A stretch of DNA of 64,000 nucleotides from Pedobacter endophyticus (GTDB lineage: Bacteria; Bacteroidota; Bacteroidia; Sphingobacteriales; Sphingobacteriaceae). Every line of letters starts with the position of its first letter. Within the stretch, counting starts at the first letter, position 1. The stretch spans positions 1,054,001 to 1,118,000 of the forward strand of contig NZ_CP064939.1 of NCBI RefSeq assembly GCF_015679185.1, written 5' to 3'. The translations under genes were made by a program, and so were the position numbers. Shown here piece by piece: positions 13,501 to 24,336 of the stretch. The notes under the pieces are model-generated. The model made no database searches and was not told the origin of the DNA. It worked only from the letters and a program-made list of their open reading frames with translations.

Positions 13501-16500
13501 CGTTCCAGTTTCCTGTCGAAGCATTGTAAGTTCCTTCCGAAACATTGTAGCTCGATGCTGTAAATCCATTTGGAAGCGCATCAACAACTTTCAATACATC
13601 GCTTGCATTCATCGACGATATGCCTTTGTTGCTTACCGAAATGGTATACGTTAAGGTTTCGCCCGCAACTGCCGGTTTTGGTGCGGCAGTTTTGGTGATT
13701 TCAAAATCAATCTCGCGGGTAATAGCAGTGCTTTCCGTTGCTGAGTTGTTTGCTGTGTTGTTATCAGTTGTACCCGTTGGCGCAGTTACGCTCACCGTAT
13801 TGCTCAAACTTCCAACCGCATTTGTAGCAACCTGGCCAACAATAGTCAAAGTTGCACTTTGGCCCTGGCCGAGCGTTAGCCCCGTCCAGTTGCCTGTATT
13901 TTTATCAAAAGTTCCAACTGATGGCGTAAAGGTAGAAGCTGTATAGCCAACCGGAAGGTTTTCGTTAATTTTTACCACATCGGCAGCCAATAAACTCGTT
14001 GGTCCGTTGTTGCTTAAAGTGATGGTATAAGTTAAGTTATTGCCTGCAATTACAGGTTTTGGGGTTGATGTTTTGGTAACGCCAAGATCAACCAAACGGC
14101 CAACCGCCGTGTTATCGGTTTTGCTGTTGTTACCAATATTCGGATCAGAAACTGTAGAAGGAACCGCTATAGAAACGGTGTTGCTCAAAGTTCCTTTGGC
14201 GCTTGCCGCAACCGTACCAGAAATGGTTATGGTAGCCTGGCTGCCAGCAGCAAGAGTTAAGCCGCTCCAGTTTCCTGTAGTTGGGTTAAACGTTCCGGCC
14301 GAAGCGATATAACTGTTAGCCGTATAGCCTGCCGGAAGATTTTCCGTAACATCAAAAACATCGGTCGCCTTGGTTGTACTCGGGCCATTGTTTTTTAATG
14401 TGATGGTGTAGCTAAGCGCCTGCCCTGCAACTGCTGGTTTTGGTGTCGCTGTTTTATCCACCTCAATATCTATCGATGGAACAGGAACAACAGTGCTTAA
14501 ACTGGTTGTATTATTTGTTGTAACAGGATCTGTTTCGGTACCCGAAATAGTAGCCGTGTTGCCGTAATTTGCCGTTGAAGCGTTGGCATTAACTCTGGCA
14601 ATAATGGTAAGCGTTTGCGACTGGCCATTTTGAAGCGTACCAACCAACCATTCGCCTGTAGAAGCGTTGTAGCTGGCAGAAGAACTGCTAACAAATGTAT
14701 ATCCGGCCTTTAAAATATCGGTAACCTTTACCGCACTTGCATCACTAGGGCCGTTGTTTTTTGCTACTAACGTAAAGGTTACATTATCGCCTACAACCGG
14801 GGTTGTTTTATCAACGGTTTTTGTAATCTGCAAATCAGCACGCCTGGTGTAAGTAATTTTCACGTCATCAGCAGAAGCCGCACATGGCCCGTTGGTAACC
14901 GTCCACCTTAGTGTTGCGGTTGCATTTTCGGCAATTGTTACTGTCGTATTGCGGTCTGATGGGTCGCTAATAGTTGCTGTACCGCTAACCACCGACCATG
15001 TTCCGGTTCCTACCGTTGGAACATTTCCCTGTAAGGTAAACACGCCAGAATTAAACTGTTCTATATCAGCACCGGCATTGGCTGCTGTTGGCGCTTGGTT
15101 AACTGTAACCGTAACCACATTTGATGGAACCGAGCTACAAGCTACCGAGTTTAAGGTAGATGTTGCCGTTCTGCGGTATTGGGTAGTTACTGTTAAAGCA
15201 GCTGTTGGCGTATACGTTGCCGATGTTGCATTGTTTATTGTTGTCCAAGCTGTTCCATTGGTCGAGCTTTCCCACTTATATGCTATTGTAGCACCTGTCG
15301 ATCCGGTTGCGTTTGCTACCGAGCTAAATGCCGCAGGAACTGATCCTGTGCAAATCGTTTGATCTGCACCAATTGAGCCCGGTTGAGTGATGTTTTGTAC
15401 CGTGATAGTTACTGCGCCAGTGGCCGCCTCGCACGAAACGCCGTTTAATGTAGCCACATAAATTCTTCTGAATTGCGTAGTCGCAGTAAGTGCAGTTGGC
15501 GCATAAGTGGCCGCCGTTGCCCCAACAATTGGTGTCCATGAAGCACCTCCATCTGTCGATTTTTCCCAGCGGTAAGCCGCAGTCGATCCGGTAGTACCAC
15601 CACTTCCAGCTGCCGAAGAACTTAATGCTGTTGGCGTAGCGCCATTGCAAATGGTTTGGTTGCTGGCAATGGTACCTGCATTTACCGCAGCTTGTACCGT
15701 AACCACAATCTCGGCATAATCACTCTCGCAACTGCCGTTGGTTTGGGTTACAAAATAGCTCGTATTGCCAGCAGCATTTGTTGTTGGCACTGGAGCGTTT
15801 ACAGATGATACGCCACCTTTAGTACGGTACCACAACAACGTGTTTCCGTTTGTTGGGGTAGCCGAAAGTGCCGTAGCTGTAGAATTTAAACAATAAGTTA
15901 CCTGCCCAACCACTGTTGGCTTAGCCGATATGGTTGCAATGGCATTGCTCCCAACATTATTACTTTGGTTGGCGGCAATTTCAATGTTCGAATTTGACGA
16001 GTTCAGATAGCTTACCTGCGCTTCATCAACGTAAGAGCTTACCGTTGTTGGCACCTTAATTCTGTAAGTAATTGGCGAAGCACTTGCGCCCGAAGCCAAA
16101 GTGGCCCCATTATACGTGTAAGTGTAAACGTAATTTGAACCCGAAGTAGTTCTTGTACCTAAGGTCCAATTTGGGTTTGAGAGTGGAGTGAAAGTATAAC
16201 TTGTAGGATATGTTTTGGTCACCACAATTTTAGTTCCTGAATTTGTAGGTAGAGAACCAACATTTGAAACCACGAGACTGAAATCGTTTCCGGTGGTAGA
16301 AAGACAAGAACTGTTTACAGTTTTTGCAAGCGTTAAATCTACGTTCTCAGCCAAAACCGGAGTATTTACCACCGCTACGTTGTTATCGGGATCGAGGTCG
16401 GTAATATCCGTCGGATCGATGGTAACCGTATTCCGAAGCGTATTCCCGCTAGGCACGGCACTTAAAGTTCCATTAACAATGATTTTCCCCGTAGCCCCGG

Positions 16501-17677
16501 CCGCCATATTCAGGCTTCCCACAATCTCGTTTGAAGTGCCGGTTTTTGCTACGGTTGTTCCTGCTAAAAACCCCGACTGAGTCACGCTGGTGATGTTAAA
16601 CGAACTTAACGGAACAAGAGTTCCGTTGGCATCGGTGATTCGATCTTTAAAATCTATTTTGTTAAGCGCAACATTATTGTCGTTTACGACCTCAACGGTG
16701 TAAGTTACCTGGTTGGCGCCGCCTGTAGAAATGGTTCTTAACACATCTTTGTCGGCTCTTTTACCAACACGAACGTTACCTGGGGTAGTAACTGTTAGGT
16801 TGCGGATCTCGTGGTTGTTAAATGAACCACCCGTTGCCGAAGTGAAACCGAGTTTTAATGTAGCCGGAGGTGTGTAACTTACCCCTGCCTGATCTACCAA
16901 CGTATAACTGAATTGCTGTGTAAGCGCACCGCCTGCTGTAGTAGACCAACGAACAATAATATCGTACTTGCCCGTTGCATTAGGCTTAATTTCTACCTGA
17001 ACCCTTCTGTAAAATGCAACATCGTTAGGACGGGAGCCTACCTGTGTAGTGTATTGAATTTGGCTGTTTCCCGTTGGGTTGGTTGTAGCCAAAAGCCGGT
17101 AAGCATCAGATTCGCGACCGCGAAGGGTGATGCTGTTTATCCGCCTGGTTAAACCCAAGCTTCCTGCCGATCTATCTGAAACACCACCAACCGTACCGTA
17201 GTTTGACGAGAAGTTTCCGTATTCGTCAATCCCGATACCGAGGTATGCGCCCCCCAAGCCGGCCTCCGATTTATCGCCCCTTGGTGCATAACCCAATCCG
17301 GCACCAGTACCACCAAGTCTGAAATTAGACTGGGTTACGGCGCCATCAAAAAGGAACACCACGATACCATCCGCACCATCGGTGTTATTGGCATGCCAGG
17401 TTTTGTACTCAAAATCCATGAGCACCCCCAAACTAGATGGAAAAGCCTTGTCGATGTAGGCATAACCACGCTGATCGCCCACATCGGTTGTGAGCCGGAG
17501 GTAGCCTTGATTTACCGGGTCGACGCCGCCCGAAGTCAGCGATGCACTTGGCGATCCCCCGAGTACAATGCCATTGGCTGTACTGGACTTAAAATTTTCT
17601 GTCAGGGTGAACTGCGCAAAACCCTTGCTCAAAATAAAAAATTGCGCAATAAAAAAAATCAGTAAACGTTTATTCAT
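1541..17677 (-). CDS. Giant repeat adhesin with type IX secretion (type B) sorting domain
   Basis: About 5,378 residues from the ATG at 17677, which opens a signal peptide ([22 protein letters not shown]); an upstream frame to 17722 adds 15 residues without signal character. Order seen: an L-type lectin-like domain (about residues 25-300, with [12 protein letters not shown] and GIGIDEYGN); two opening DUF11-like domains; Ig/SprB-like segments ([14 protein letters not shown], then two [19 protein letters not shown] units); about 20 divergent DUF11 repeats of 110-125 residues, each starting K-x-GP-x5-AG-x3-TYT; then DUF7507-like repeats, nine of them almost identical; a cadherin-like/Ig domain ([20 protein letters not shown]); and a C-terminal CHU_C/TIGR04131 gliding-motility domain ([18 protein letters not shown]). 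It should be exported by the type IX system and held on the surface, with the lectin domain at the tip. The PorP/SprF gene follows immediately. Confidence 0.93.
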   Translation of the reverse strand: MNKRLLIFFIAQFFILSKGFAQFTLTENFKSSTANGIVLGGSPSASLTSGGVDPVNQGYLRLTTDVGDQRGYAYIDKAFPSSLGVLMDFEYKTWHANNTDGADGIVVFLFDGAVTQSNFRLGGTGAGLGYAPRGDKSEAGLGGAYLGIGIDEYGNFSSNYGTVGGVSDRSAGSLGLTRRINSITLRGRESDAYRLLATTNPTGNSQIQYTTQVGSRPNDVAFYRRVQVEIKPNATGKYDIIVRWSTTAGGALTQQFSYTLVDQAGVSYTPPATLKLGFTSATGGSFNNHEIRNLTVTTPGNVRVGKRADKDVLRTISTGGANQVTYTVEVVNDNNVALNKIDFKDRITDANGTLVPLSSFNITSVTQSGFLAGTTVAKTGTSNEIVGSLNMAAGATGKIIVNGTLSAVPSGNTLRNTVTIDPTDITDLDPDNNVAVVNTPVLAENVDLTLAKTVNSSCLSTTGNDFSLVVSNVGSLPTNSGTKIVVTKTYPTSYTFTPLSNPNWTLGTRTTSGSNYVYTYTYNGATLASGASASPITYRIKVPTTVSSYVDEAQVSYLNSSNSNIEIAANQSNNVGSNAIATISAKPTVVGQVTYCLNSTATALSATPTNGNTLLWYRTKGGVSSVNAPVPTTNAAGNTSYFVTQTNGSCESDYAEIVVTVQAAVNAGTIASNQTICNGATPTALSSSAAGSGGTTGSTAAYRWEKSTDGGASWTPIVGATAATYAPTALTATTQFRRIYVATLNGVSCEAATGAVTITVQNITQPGSIGADQTICTGSVPAAFSSVANATGSTGATIAYKWESSTNGTAWTTINNATSATYTPTAALTVTTQYRRTATSTLNSVACSSVPSNVVTVTVNQAPTAANAGADIEQFNSGVFTLQGNVPTVGTGTWSVVSGTATISDPSDRNTTVTIAENATATLRWTVTNGPCAASADDVKITYTRRADLQITKTVDKTTPVVGDNVTFTLVAKNNGPSDASAVKVTDILKAGYTFVSSSSASYNASTGEWLVGTLQNGQSQTLTIIARVNANASTANYGNTATISGTETDPVTTNNTTSLSTVVPVPSIDIEVDKTATPKPAVAGQALSYTITLKNNGPSTTKATDVFDVTENLPAGYTANSYIASAGTFNPTTGNWSGLTLAAGSQATITISGTVAASAKGTLSNTVSIAVPSTVSDPNIGNNSKTDNTAVGRLVDLGVTKTSTPKPVIAGNNLTYTITLSNNGPTSLLAADVVKINENLPVGYTASTFTPSVGTFDKNTGNWTGLTLGQGQSATLTIVGQVATNAVGSLSNTVSVTAPTGTTDNNTANNSATESTAITREIDFEITKTAAPKPAVAGETLTYTISVSNKGISSMNASDVLKVVDALPNGFTASSYNVSEGTYNASTGNWNGLTLAKGQNATLTITGKVAASVRGNLTNEAVLTVPTGITDPVLTNNKATDVTAVVAKPVLAITKSGASGLIAGSTVEYTLKVVNTGSSDALNAAIEDAVPASVENVSWTATANGNATVVSGASGSSNAVSVRANIPAGNANNYINVTITGTLSPAATGSVNNTASVSPAEPQGAGSNSAVNANITSSSGIVISKAGASSAAAGDAVTYRIEVGNNGPSNATGVQIADNVPAGLTNVSWTSQAQGGATITNGASGNGNNINVTANIPAGAQHKIILNVTGTIRPDYTGAITNTAIATPQEAGSTPVSAEAVTNTNSKPVFTVVKNGPATIIAGNNINYTITVRNTGPSNSLNTVITDNIPSGITNVSWTSSVTDGTANITAGATGTGNALSLTGNFNANSTVQINVTGKVGSGMLGNIINSATVTPAEAGVVPVVSNEVNTSVTTKSGLRIAKNGPASVVSGTNITYTIEVENTGPSDALNATIEDLIPTEILNPTWTTALQGNAKVISGGTGSGNTLATVVNVPAGSTHKAVVTIIGKASPSFNGSVTNTATVTATEQNSPSPQSSVTTTINRIPTVSITKNGPSSVISGDNLTYSIDVINTSTSDAQNLQIKDLVSTEISGVNWTATSSGSATVNNPAAGTGNDITVIGNIPAGAANKITVNITGKVSPAYNGALGNSATATPAETGATPQTSTVSTDVKKIPVLAIEKTGPAAISAGQNITYTLKIKNNSTANADGASITDNVPAGIQNVTWAATTTGAATLSGATSGTGNTIGLVGNIPAGAGNEISVTINGTVNPSATANLINSAMVTPAETAAVAKTSNTITTQVNRVPSVSLIKTGPTTANAGETITYVINAVNAGPSNATNLAIADAIPAGLTNVTWTAIASGTSSVATASGTGNVAVNGNLNVGNNNKIQITVKGTIPANQLNTSLSNVATAVPSETGTTVNSNAVTTNVSNKSNISIVKSAPVSVNAGEIVNYTLLVKSTGPSNAVNATISDIVPADIQNVSWTAVANGAATVSFGATGSGNSVSIKANLPAGDANTVLVQITGKLNPAFSGNSISNTAAVTPSETGNPAVNSNTATTSVSKQADLRISKTGPSNLFAGEQATYTITVENQGPGDVVGAAISDILPASIINASWTVATQGTATASAANGTGNVGITASLKAGGTDKVIITLTGTVNPAYQNSSLTNTATATPPTGVTDPSPATAAVTTAIARKANLRIVKSGPANAKAGEEIEYTLKITNQGPSTAIGTRIIDNLPAGIMAGSITWTATATNGSSVSTASGAGNVNLTADIAPISGVIEVKIKALVSPALIDGTLIANTATATIGSGITDPEAANNTSTFNTVVDNDPNFTIAKSGPANANVGDEITYTILIKNTGAGNITDMFIADNVPDDVEVLNWTATVNGVAIIKSGYSSSGITNSILTVGDIPTGNNNILITVNGIIKQTAGSSFTNKAEATSGTVKESSVTTSVNRSTDIAVIKAGPQRVSAGENVTYTINVYNNGSVDIDDLVIADNVNTLLTNVSWVATTTGAATITTTPNGVGNMVQLTGNISGGQGNFITVTINGKVPANAVLGALTNTATVTLPSNITDYNTDNNTSSVSTDVVSTPTLVLQKTGPTTAAAGNQITYKIKVENTGPSDATGVNIADVLQAEITGVQWTASNSGTLATITGATSGSGNVAVNANIPAGSSITVDVKGTINPDFAGTIRNTATAKIGTNPMVSSPEVSTVVNKITNLTIVKSAPSSLSAGQPVVYTIEVGNNGPSNASAAVLTDNIPATILNPTWSTTVAGGAVVTANATGTGNTLSLTGNIPTGGKIYVTINGTLASSVIGNVSNTATITPAEPGNPPVVSTPAVTIVKQTPNLLLTKSAPTVSFGGSNITYTLKLSNSGPSDALGTILTDAVPGNVENVSWTGSTANGATIITGATGTGNNVSLSANIPANGSVDVVISGTINPLFKSVLVNTATAAPTEPGIQQSQSTASTTVTPSVDLVVSKSGPTNVSAGATINYQVVVKNNGPSTALNTVIADVVPPEIGNVQWTATTEGSAAILSAQQGTGNNVSVTANLPAGSTDRVIIDIEGTVSAAFNGNISNVASVTPAETGTAVNSTPVVTAVSRKPIIKITKGGPAVLRSGNKISYLINVVNEGTGDALNLAIVDVAPVALTNLSWQTESLGLATTSAPSGTGDINITANIPAGSGNGVNIYVSGEIPASFDGTILNTVAAQPSESDATSANSAVSTTVYRSSLTMVKTALNTVSKAGDIINYEFDIHNTGTSALTNLVIEDAGADAGSITPATIASLASGASVKVTASHTLTQTEVDQGSFTNTATTLAKAPDGSEVSDISGNTASDDLPTIVQITPNPGVALVKTVVGTVPNEAGKVLSYQLNVKNTGNVTLNNLVVTDVNAVVSGSPIAQLAPGANVVITASHVLTQADVDAGTYANSATVTASPAIGSNVTDKSGTDETNDTPTVVGITANGSMSLTKVANNTGTKAGDVIDYTIVVKNTGNVTLNTVEVADAGADAGTILPASIASLAPNATATVTAKHTLTQAEVDNGSFSNQAAVSGKDPMGTAISNPKSDDPNTPAVDDATKVTIVPNASMSLTKVANNTGTKAGDVIDYTIVVKNTGNVTLNTVEVADAGADAGTILPASIASLAPAATATVTAKHTLTQADIDSGSFSNQAAVSGKDPMGTAISNPKSDDPNTPAVDDATKVTIVPNASMSLTKVANNTGTKAGDVIDYTIVVKNTGNVTLNTVEVADAGADAGTILPASIASLAPAATATVTAKHTLTQAEVDNGSFSNQAAVSGKDPMGTTISNPKSDDPNTPAVDDATKVTIVPNASMSLTKVANNTGTKAGDVIDYTIVVKNTGNVTLNTVEVADAGADAGTILPASITSLAPNATATVTAKHTLTQADIDSGSFSNQAAVSGKDPVGTTISNPKSDDPNTPAVDDATKVTIVPNASMSLTKVANNTGTKAGDVIDYTIVVKNTGNVTLNTVEVADAGADAGTILPASIASLAPNATATVTAKHTLTQADIDSGSFSNQAAVSGKDPMGTAISNPKSDDPNTPAVDDATKVTIVPNASMSLTKVANNTGTKAGDVIDYTIVVKNTGNVTLNTVEVADAGADAGTILPASIASFAPNATATVTAKHTLTQADIDSGSFSNQAAVSGKDPVGTTISNPKSDDPNTPAVDDATKVTIVPNASMSLTKVANNTGTKAGDVIDYTIVVKNTGNVTLNTVEVADAGADAGTILPASIASLAPAATATVTAKHTLTQAEVDNGSFSNQAAVSSKDPMGTTISNPKSDDPNTPAVDDATKVTIVPNASMSLTKVANNTGTKAGDVIDYTIVVKNTGNVTLNTVEVADAGADAGTILPASIASLAPAATATVTAKHTLTQAEVDNGSFSNQAAVSGKDPMGAAISNPKSDDPNTPAVDDATKVTIVPNASMSLTKVANNTGTKAGDVIDYTIVVKNTGNVTLNTVEVADAGADAGTILPASIASLAPNATATVTAKHTLTQAEVDNGSFSNQAAVSGKDPMGTTISNPKSDDPNTPAVNDATIIAIKAQPAIAMVKTGVLSTDGNSIEYSFTVKNTGNVTLAAVTITDAKIGFNRTLAAPLTPGKSAVETVVYTLTQEDKNTGRVTNSAAVAGQTPDKQTVSDISGTAENNDTPTVTVIPEKGIITLVKTATFAGNQITYKFTIKNAGNVTLNTVELTDTKLGMANKAVTVAGGLLPGATVVVSEVYTLTQADKDLGSVSNTATVTAKNPSGATIQDVSGTDDGNSTPTVITVPKSPVANNDTAETNANAPVVIAVLDNDDSGNSTWDKLTIEIMEQPKHGQVKVNADGTVTYTPNPGYTGADSFGYRVKDAFGYYTNMATAAINANFFDIRVPNLFTPNGDGINDMFEIRGLNQYAENELTIVNRQGYEIFRQKNYQNNWTGEGLNEGTYYYLLRVKRSGSNGYEVFKGYITLVRTFKK
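2779..6045 (-). repeat. Nine tandem 363-bp coding repeats (121 aa each) in the giant adhesin
   Basis: Nine consecutive copies of a unit starting [19 protein letters not shown] and ending in the [17 protein letters not shown] region. The same positions recur exactly every 363 bases (for example 2892, 3255, 3618 and on to 5796), so no copy has an indel. Copies differ at a few linked sites: LAPNATA or LAPAATA, AEVDNG or ADIDSG, PMGTA, PMGTT, PVGTT or PMGAA, and several synonymous positions. Units outside the array on both sides are clearly related but much more diverged. The fold expected from the family is an Ig-like stalk domain (DUF7507/DUF11 type). The edges given are the approximate limits of the near-identical block. 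Confidence 0.95.
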
Positions 17678-17886
17678 GAAAGTTACAAATACAGTGTTTG
17701 GCTTTCGGTGCTTACAGATCATTTAGTCATTTACTACTGCCTAACGTTAAAAGATAGACAGACATTAACGGATAAATGATGTAATTCCGATGTGATTTTC
17801 ACGGCACAAAAATGTACTAATAAAACTACTTAAATGGCGTTTAAAAGGGGTTTAGTGCACTGATTTTGAAAATCAGGACACATCCT

Positions 17887-19077
17887 TTAGTCTGTTTTAT
17901 TCTGCAGTGTTGTGATATAATTAGACGGCGTAACTCCTGTGGTTTTTTTAAACGCCACAGCAAAAGTATTACGCGAAGAAAAGCCTGCATCCTGAGCAAT
18001 AGCTTCGAGTGTAAAGCGTTTCCACTCCCCTCCTTCGAGGCGCTCGCGAACGTACTGTACACGCAAATTATTGATGAAAGTATTGAAGTTAAGCTTGTAA
18101 TGATTATTGAAAAGATCGGAAAGCTTATGGTTGGGAATATCGAGCATCGAAGCCAGATCGCTCACCGTAAGTCCCGTCTTTCTGTAGATCTGGGTCTCGG
18201 CCATAAAAGTTTCTACCTTGGCCACCTGAGCATCATTATACATTTTCGCTCCCATTGCCTGAAATTCGTTATCAGGCTTAAGCTGAGCAGCGGCAATTTC
18301 GCCTGCAACTGGCGGGTTAACATCTTTTTCGGGCACGAAACCGAAGATTAGCGTAGGACTTACAAAAAAAGAACCGCTAAGCAGGAGCAAACAGATCACA
18401 AGAACCGACACGAGTTTGCCTGATTTTAAGATGTTCCACGCCTCATCAAAGTTTGCCAGTACTGTGATGTTTACGGCGATCATTCCACCAAAAATCACAC
18501 AACAAAGGATGGTAAAGGCAATAATCCAATTGGTCTTTGTTTTTTCGACGAGTTTTTTTCTCGCTGCCAGAATAGCCAGACGCAATTGCACCGCAGAATA
18601 AAACAGGGCCGACGCTGGAAATGCAAACCAATGTAAACGGCTAACAATATATTTGTTGCTGGAGAACGCAAAACTTACGTTTCTTTCTATCTGGTTTACA
18701 ACCCATTGCTGCGTAGCGGCATCGGCCAAATTATATGGGATCACTGAGATGATAGCGGGCACAATAATTAAAAAATGCCACAAATGACTCTTCTTGAAAG
18801 CGGACTTGGCCGGTTCGAGTGAACCTCGGATGTAAAGAAAAAAACACGGCGCAATCAGGTAGTATAGAGGCAAACCCTTGTTAAACAGTAGCGGATACTG
18901 AGCAACAAGACCTGAGTTGGTAAGCAAATACATGAAATCGTACCAAATGACACCGATAATTGCTGTAGAAAGCAAAAGATTTAAATATCGTTTGTCGCCA
19001 CCAAAAAGCAAAAGCTTCACAATGACCAACAAAAGGATAAAAATAGAGCCAATAATGGCGATAAATACCAAGTGCAC
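17887..19077 (-). CDS. Membrane-anchored AraC-family transcriptional regulator
   Basis: A 396-residue protein. The first about 235 residues hold several hydrophobic segments (starting MHLVFIAIIGSIFILLLVIV and later TNWIIAFTILCCVIFGGMIAV and LVSVLVICLLLLSGSFFV). The last about 100 residues form an AraC-type double helix-turn-helix: RKTGLTVSDLASMLDIPNHK, then FTLEAIAQDAGFSSRNTFAVAF and KKTTGVTPSNYI. This multi-pass sensor plus AraC layout is common in Bacteroidota, where the ligand is usually unknown. It lies 210 bases upstream of the adhesin start in the same orientation, so it may regulate the adhesin locus, but nothing in the sequence proves this. Confidence 0.88.
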   Translation of the reverse strand: MHLVFIAIIGSIFILLLVIVKLLLFGGDKRYLNLLLSTAIIGVIWYDFMYLLTNSGLVAQYPLLFNKGLPLYYLIAPCFFLYIRGSLEPAKSAFKKSHLWHFLIIVPAIISVIPYNLADAATQQWVVNQIERNVSFAFSSNKYIVSRLHWFAFPASALFYSAVQLRLAILAARKKLVEKTKTNWIIAFTILCCVIFGGMIAVNITVLANFDEAWNILKSGKLVSVLVICLLLLSGSFFVSPTLIFGFVPEKDVNPPVAGEIAAAQLKPDNEFQAMGAKMYNDAQVAKVETFMAETQIYRKTGLTVSDLASMLDIPNHKLSDLFNNHYKLNFNTFINNLRVQYVRERLEGGEWKRFTLEAIAQDAGFSSRNTFAVAFKKTTGVTPSNYITTLQNKTD

Positions 19078-19335
19078 GAGTTAAATAATAGGGACGCACA
19101 AATTTAAAACACATTCGAACGCAACTTTGGCCTAATTTCAGATTGAGGTTGATATAAATCAACTGTTGCCGCCGCCGGGTTTGGGCACCCGACAAACGAT
19201 AAAATATAGCACTTAACAGCGAATTGACCGGTAAAAACGTAACCTCCCCATGCTTAGGCAGCAAATAAAAAGAACACTTTCAGCTTTTAAAGGCGCAGTG
19301 CAGGCACATCATCAGCTAAAACAGCGCATCGACGA

Positions 19336-21984
19336 TTAAACTATTGCTAAAGTTTGGTGTTTCTCTTTCAGATAGGCAAAGTCGTCGCTCCTGTTGTAAA
19401 CGATACTACCAATTGCATTGCCATTTACGTCTCTGATCGTTAGCAGCTCATAAGCCAACGAAATTACCTGCGCTAAGGCTGCATGATCTACTGCCTTAGC
19501 GATGTCCATTTTCCGATCTAAAAACAAACCGTAATCTAATATCGCACTAATGGAAACGGTACCGTCATCTAAAAATCGGCCATTTCGCTGCTGGTTTTTG
19601 TTAAGCAAAATCAACCTCAAGGCTGAAAATTTTTCGTTGGCTTCAAATTCATTTACCTGCTCATCAACCACCCATATCGCTTTTCTTAAATCAACTACAG
19701 CCTTAATAATCGTGTACTTCACATCGCCCTCTAAAATGCCGGCAAAGTCTTCTTTCGGACCAAGATATTTTTCAAAATCCGCAGCTAACCCGTTATCTCT
19801 GTTCTTCCAGCCTATCCTATCCCACCCAAAATGAAATAAATAATAACCCGTGTAAACAAGGCGTCTGTATTCATAATCCTTCGCCGATAAAAACTCAAAC
19901 ACCTCTTTATGCACGTCGAACTGCCTGTCATATTCGCCCATCAATCCAAGCGCCACGCCCTTGATCATTTTACTTATATTGATTGAGAGGTCGTTCTTAT
20001 CGCCATTGATGGCCCACTTAAAAGCGATAGCCTCATCAAAAAAAAGAATGCTCTGCTTGTAATCCAGTCCTTCCTCCCACCAAACGGAGCCCAGATCATG
20101 TAAGAGGCCAGAATAGTTCTCTTTCTTTAAAAGGGAAAGTTCAGGTTTTTTCTGTTCAATGTGCTGGGCATCCTCAAACTGGTCAATCAGTTTTCTACTG
20201 GTCTCAAAAAGCTGCTTAGCCACCTCAAAATCGCCCTTACGCTGATAAATCTTACCCATAGCCTGCCTCGCCTTTTCGGTCATTTTAATTTTATCTGAAC
20301 CGATATACCCCCCCGAAAAATAGTCGAAGGCATCAGCTGCCAATTGCATGGCCGCTTCACAATGATCGCGAAGGATAAGATTATGTGAATTGCTTAAGCC
20401 AATTTCGTGCAATAGTTTGAGGTTATCCGGCGCAATTGCAATTACCTGGGCGTTTAGCCGCATGGCCTGTGCCACACTGCCTATTTGAAAGCTATAATTG
20501 GCGGCAGATCGAATCAGGGCCACCAAATCAGCTGCCATGCCACCATGTTCTTTCTGGTTGTAATGCGATGCTAAGGTTTCGATATGGGGCAAAATTGATC
20601 TATAAAACGTATAGTCTGTGTGCTTAAATTCAGCAGTAGCCTGGCAAAGAATTTTGAGCGTACAATCAAAAACTTCGGTTAATTTTCGTTTTTCTACCAA
20701 TAAATCCCTTACCGCCTGTTGCCATAGGCGATGGATTGCGTACTGCTCGTCGCCATGTTCTACCGTGATCAGCGCATATCTTTTCAACTGGGCCAGGCCC
20801 TTGGGCAAATTGAAGTCTACAACTTCAGGGCGATAAGCATGGTACTCCTTGTTGTGCAACGCATATCCAAGTAACTTGTTTAACGGTATTTCTGTGGGCG
20901 ATAGCAGTGCGATCATATTTAAAAGCTTTAAGGCATCCTCACCTAAAGCCATATAGCTCACCTCGAAAGCTTTATTAAATGTAACGCCGTTTCTATAATT
21001 TTTATGCTCTATATTGAGCAGCTCCAGATACGATGCTGGTTTACATTTATTTTCTACCATGTAAGCGCAAGCGAGCGCAGTTGCCAATGGCAATCCATTC
21101 AACTCGTTAAACAGTTTTTCATCCGTACCCCCATCATTAATCAGAAGATTACCCTGATTTTCCTCATCCAGATATCTGGCTATGTAATACGAAAACTCAT
21201 TAAGCGTCCACGGTGCCAGTTCCAGGCCGTTTCCCCAGTACTTATTTCTTGAGGTAACAATAATCCGTTGATGCTTATTTGCATTTGCAACGGGGAAAAA
21301 AGTATTTTTAAACTCTTTAATCGTTTTCTCTATAATACCATCTCCTGCATCACATGCATTATCAAATACCAATAAATAATTCAGATTGCCTAACGAAATA
21401 ATGAGTTGCTGCAGCCAGGTTGAACTGGCCAGATCAATTCCGAACCGACCTACAATGGCCAATCGGTACAAATCGGAATTTTGGGCAGGTTCTGGTCCTA
21501 TATTTTTTCTAGATAGATCTTCGGCATCTATCCACCACACCACATCAAATTTTCCGTCGCCGGGTTGCATTGTAGCGTAATGATAGGCCACCTCCAATGC
21601 CAGGAAACTCTTGCCCACTCCCGGCGGGCCAAATATCCCGATGCTCGTATCCAGTACATTTTTCGCTTCAATGGCGGCTTCTAATGTAGTTTTATAGCTT
21701 GGTTGGCCGGCATCGTTAAACTTAAGGATATCTTTTGTGCCGATTAAACTGGTTAAATTCTGAGTAATGTATGTTTCTTCAACGGGATCGTTCTTTTTCG
21801 ATTTTTTGAAAGCAATTTTTCTAAACCAGGTGATCGAACCGACAATAATTCCGATGGCCGTGGCTATTGCGAAAATAACCTGAATTAACGGTAACTTAAA
21901 AAAATCATCAGCCTTCTCAATTAAGCTGGAATAATTTTGGAGTACCAAACAATGAACCATGAGCGGAAGGATAGAAAGCGACAT
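19336..21984 (-). CDS. Membrane-anchored STAND NTPase (NB-ARC-like) with TPR-like C-terminal half
   Basis: An 882-residue protein. One transmembrane segment lies near residues 33-53 (LIQVIFAIATAIGIIVGSIT), followed by a basic stretch. The NTPase has a Walker A GPPGVGKS at 119-126 and a Walker B-like NYLLVFDNAC near 205. Further on, a GLPLATALACAYM motif matches the GLPLAL helix typical of NB-ARC/AP-ATPases. The remainder is helical TPR-like repeats (GDFEVAKQLFETSRKLIDQF). STAND proteins are signal-sensing switches that oligomerise when the repeat domain meets a ligand; some bacterial ones are antiphage sensors (Avs). No nuclease, TIR or protease effector domain is visible at either end, so the output is unknown. 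It appears to be transcribed alone. Confidence 0.85.
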   Translation of the reverse strand: MSLSILPLMVHCLVLQNYSSLIEKADDFFKLPLIQVIFAIATAIGIIVGSITWFRKIAFKKSKKNDPVEETYITQNLTSLIGTKDILKFNDAGQPSYKTTLEAAIEAKNVLDTSIGIFGPPGVGKSFLALEVAYHYATMQPGDGKFDVVWWIDAEDLSRKNIGPEPAQNSDLYRLAIVGRFGIDLASSTWLQQLIISLGNLNYLLVFDNACDAGDGIIEKTIKEFKNTFFPVANANKHQRIIVTSRNKYWGNGLELAPWTLNEFSYYIARYLDEENQGNLLINDGGTDEKLFNELNGLPLATALACAYMVENKCKPASYLELLNIEHKNYRNGVTFNKAFEVSYMALGEDALKLLNMIALLSPTEIPLNKLLGYALHNKEYHAYRPEVVDFNLPKGLAQLKRYALITVEHGDEQYAIHRLWQQAVRDLLVEKRKLTEVFDCTLKILCQATAEFKHTDYTFYRSILPHIETLASHYNQKEHGGMAADLVALIRSAANYSFQIGSVAQAMRLNAQVIAIAPDNLKLLHEIGLSNSHNLILRDHCEAAMQLAADAFDYFSGGYIGSDKIKMTEKARQAMGKIYQRKGDFEVAKQLFETSRKLIDQFEDAQHIEQKKPELSLLKKENYSGLLHDLGSVWWEEGLDYKQSILFFDEAIAFKWAINGDKNDLSINISKMIKGVALGLMGEYDRQFDVHKEVFEFLSAKDYEYRRLVYTGYYLFHFGWDRIGWKNRDNGLAADFEKYLGPKEDFAGILEGDVKYTIIKAVVDLRKAIWVVDEQVNEFEANEKFSALRLILLNKNQQRNGRFLDDGTVSISAILDYGLFLDRKMDIAKAVDHAALAQVISLAYELLTIRDVNGNAIGSIVYNRSDDFAYLKEKHQTLAIV

Positions 21985-22238
21985 AAGATGATGACTTTAA
22001 GCGTGTAGGGTGAATTAGAGCGTTTGAAGCGATGCCTGACGTTTAAGCGCCAGCTTGGCTAAAAATGATAAATTAATCTCATTTTCGCAACAGCATATCA
22101 CATTTCAACACACTTATTTTTTTCGCTAAAATATTAGGAACGAAAACCTTAGAAAACATGGGCATCGTGAACCGCTATCAATCAAGAGGGATGATTGATT
22201 TTTAAATTATTTTCTTTTACCTTCCCGCATAACGAACT

Positions 22239-23375
22239 ATGCAAGCACAACAGACAAAAGCCAAAGGATTGCCGGGTACAGTAGTTGCACATCAAGCAAG
22301 CCATGCCAAGGTATACATTGGTTCACCAAGCATTGCAATACTTCCAAACGGCGATTATTTGGCGGCACACGATTTTTTCGGCGAAGATAGTAGCGAGTGG
22401 ACTGCGACCAAAACCGCTATTTACCGCAGTAAAAACCGCGGCGAGGCCTGGAAACTGGAAACCGAAATTATGGGTGCGTTCTGGAGCAGTTTGTTTGTGC
22501 ATAAAAACAATATTTATTTATTGGGTACCGATAGGCACTTTGGCAATGTGGTTATCCGTAAATCGACTGATAACGGCACACATTGGACGGAGCCCAGAGA
22601 TGAGAATAGTGGTTTACTTTTAACCGGTGAGTACCATACTTCGGCGGTGCCGGTGGTTGTATATGAAGGCCGTATTTGGCGAGCTTTGGAAACCGCATCA
22701 GGTGTTGAACCTGATTGGGGCAAAAGGTTCGGCGCCATGATGATCTCGGCACCTGCAAATACTGATTTGCTAAAGGCAGCCAATTGGACAACGAGCCATT
22801 CATTACCCTACCATTCGGCGTATCTGAATGGGAATTTTAACGGTTGGCTGGAAGGTAACGCCGTAGTTGCGCCTAACGGGGAAATTTACAATATACTTCG
22901 TGTTGATGATAAAACAAGCTTAACCGAAAAGGTTGCCTTAGTAAGCGTAGATAAAAACGGGCTGCTTGCTTCATTTGATCAAAATAAAGATTTTGTAGAT
23001 TTTCCTGGTGGGAGTAAAAAATTTACGATTAGATATGATCAGGTGTCTGCCAGCTATTGGGCACTCGTAAATAATGTTCCAGAGCGACATAGGGAAGCCT
23101 ATCACGGTCAAAATCCATCGTTAATAAGAAACACACTTTCATTGATCAGTTCGAGTGATTTAAGAAACTGGACGATAAGAAAAGAGGTTTTACATCATCC
23201 CAATGCCGATCATTATGGATTTCAATATGCCGACTGGGTTATTGATGGAAACGACCTGATATTCCTCTCGAGAACAACCTGGCCCGATTCAAATTTTGAA
23301 GCAGGGAATAGTCGGCAATCTAAATACCTTACTTTCCACAAAATTTTCGACTTTAGAGCGCTACTCAACGTTTAA
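22239..23375 (+). CDS. Sialidase-fold (BNR/Asp-box) exo-glycosidase-like protein, no signal peptide
   Basis: A 378-residue protein with the six-bladed propeller pattern of the sialidase superfamily: Asp-box-like turns at IYRSKNRGEAWKLE and IRKSTDNGTHWTEP, plus repeated short beta-strand blocks. The family includes exo-alpha-sialidases and other exo-glycosidases; substrate cannot be assigned here. The protein starts MQAQQTKAKGLPG, which looks like the tail of a cleaved signal peptide. An in-frame TAA lies only three codons upstream of the ATG, and no hydrophobic leader is seen in other frames nearby. The 5' end may have been lost, leaving a cytoplasmic or inactive product. The downstream neighbour is a repeat-rich intergenic region. 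Confidence 0.8.
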   Translation: MQAQQTKAKGLPGTVVAHQASHAKVYIGSPSIAILPNGDYLAAHDFFGEDSSEWTATKTAIYRSKNRGEAWKLETEIMGAFWSSLFVHKNNIYLLGTDRHFGNVVIRKSTDNGTHWTEPRDENSGLLLTGEYHTSAVPVVVYEGRIWRALETASGVEPDWGKRFGAMMISAPANTDLLKAANWTTSHSLPYHSAYLNGNFNGWLEGNAVVAPNGEIYNILRVDDKTSLTEKVALVSVDKNGLLASFDQNKDFVDFPGGSKKFTIRYDQVSASYWALVNNVPERHREAYHGQNPSLIRNTLSLISSSDLRNWTIRKEVLHHPNADHYGFQYADWVIDGNDLIFLSRTTWPDSNFEAGNSRQSKYLTFHKIFDFRALLNV

Positions 23376-23458
23376 AAAATTTTGACTGGTAAGTTTACCA
23401 ATTGGTTTAAGTGTTCGCTTTTAGTGGTTCGGAGACTTTAATATAAACAACGAAACCT

Positions 23459-24199
23459 AGAGAAATTGTCACCCTGAGCGGAGTAGAAGGGCAATTAGCG
23501 GAAAATTACGAAATGCCCAGCCCCGCCACTCGCTGTAGCCCAAAAAAATACGCAATCTCATTAATGAAGGATAAAATCAGAGAAATTGTCACCCTGAGCG
23601 GAGTCGAAGGGCAATTAGCGCAAAATCACAAAATGCCCAGCACAGCTTACTCGCTGTTCAACCTTCAAAGATTTCTCCGCTTCGGTCGAAAGGACGGTTC
23701 TTAGAACACCGCAAAGGCTGCCATTTAAAGCTCAATTTCTCGGTTACAAACCCTTGTGTAAAGGCTGAAAGAATCTTATGCATTCTGGTTAACCGCCTCG
23801 TCACCCTGAATTTATTTCAGGGCCTTTATGACAAGAAAGATGCTGAAATAAATTCAGCAGGACGACCGTTCATGTAGAAACCTATAAAACAGCAGGTTGC
23901 CAAAAACGTCAATGGTAGCGGAGTCGAAGGGCAATTAGCGGAAAATGACGAAATGCCCAGCCCCGCCATTCGCTGTAGCCCACAAGAAAATGCGCAATCT
24001 CATTAATGAAGGATAAAATCAGAGAAATTGTCACCCTGAGCGGAGTCGAAGGGCAATTAGCGGAAAATTACGAAATGCCCAGCACAGCTTACTCGCTGTT
24101 CAACCTTCAAAGATTTCTCCGCTTCGGTCGAAATGACGGTTCTTAGAACACCGCAAAAGGCAGCCCTCTAAAGCTCAATTTCTCTATCACAAACCCTTG
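23459..24199. repeat. Imperfect direct duplication (offset about 442 bp) of a composite intergenic repeat
   Basis: Two composite units are seen. Each has two halves about 120 bases apart that both begin near TCACCCTGAGCGGAGTCGAA; in the third half (near 23910) the first part is degraded. The first half ends CGCAATCTCATTAATGAAGG and the second carries CAGCTTACTCGCTGTTCAAC followed by TCCGCTTCGGTCGAAATGAC (or AAAGGAC in the first unit). The second half therefore has TTCGACTCCGCTCAGGGTGA-type ends in inverted orientation and can fold on itself. Unit 1 runs from about 23459 and unit 2 from about 23905. Differences are scattered single bases. Confidence 0.85.
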
Positions 24200-24336
24200 T
24201 TCTTAAACCCGATCGAAGCGAGATGCTCCCCAATTCTTTGCCGAACAATCGGCACTGAACAAGCATTGGGAGCAGAAGTGGGAGCGCAATGTCAGTTAGT
24301 TAAGGAAAAAACGAAAAACATTGTCACCCTGAGTAT

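Noticed and set aside
1739..17665. Many plus-strand open frames of 60-232 codons opposite the giant adhesin gene
   Set aside because: They recur with the 363-base and DUF11 repeat periods and are produced by the codon use of the Thr/Val/Asn-rich minus-strand gene. No ribosome site or independent protein family is evident.
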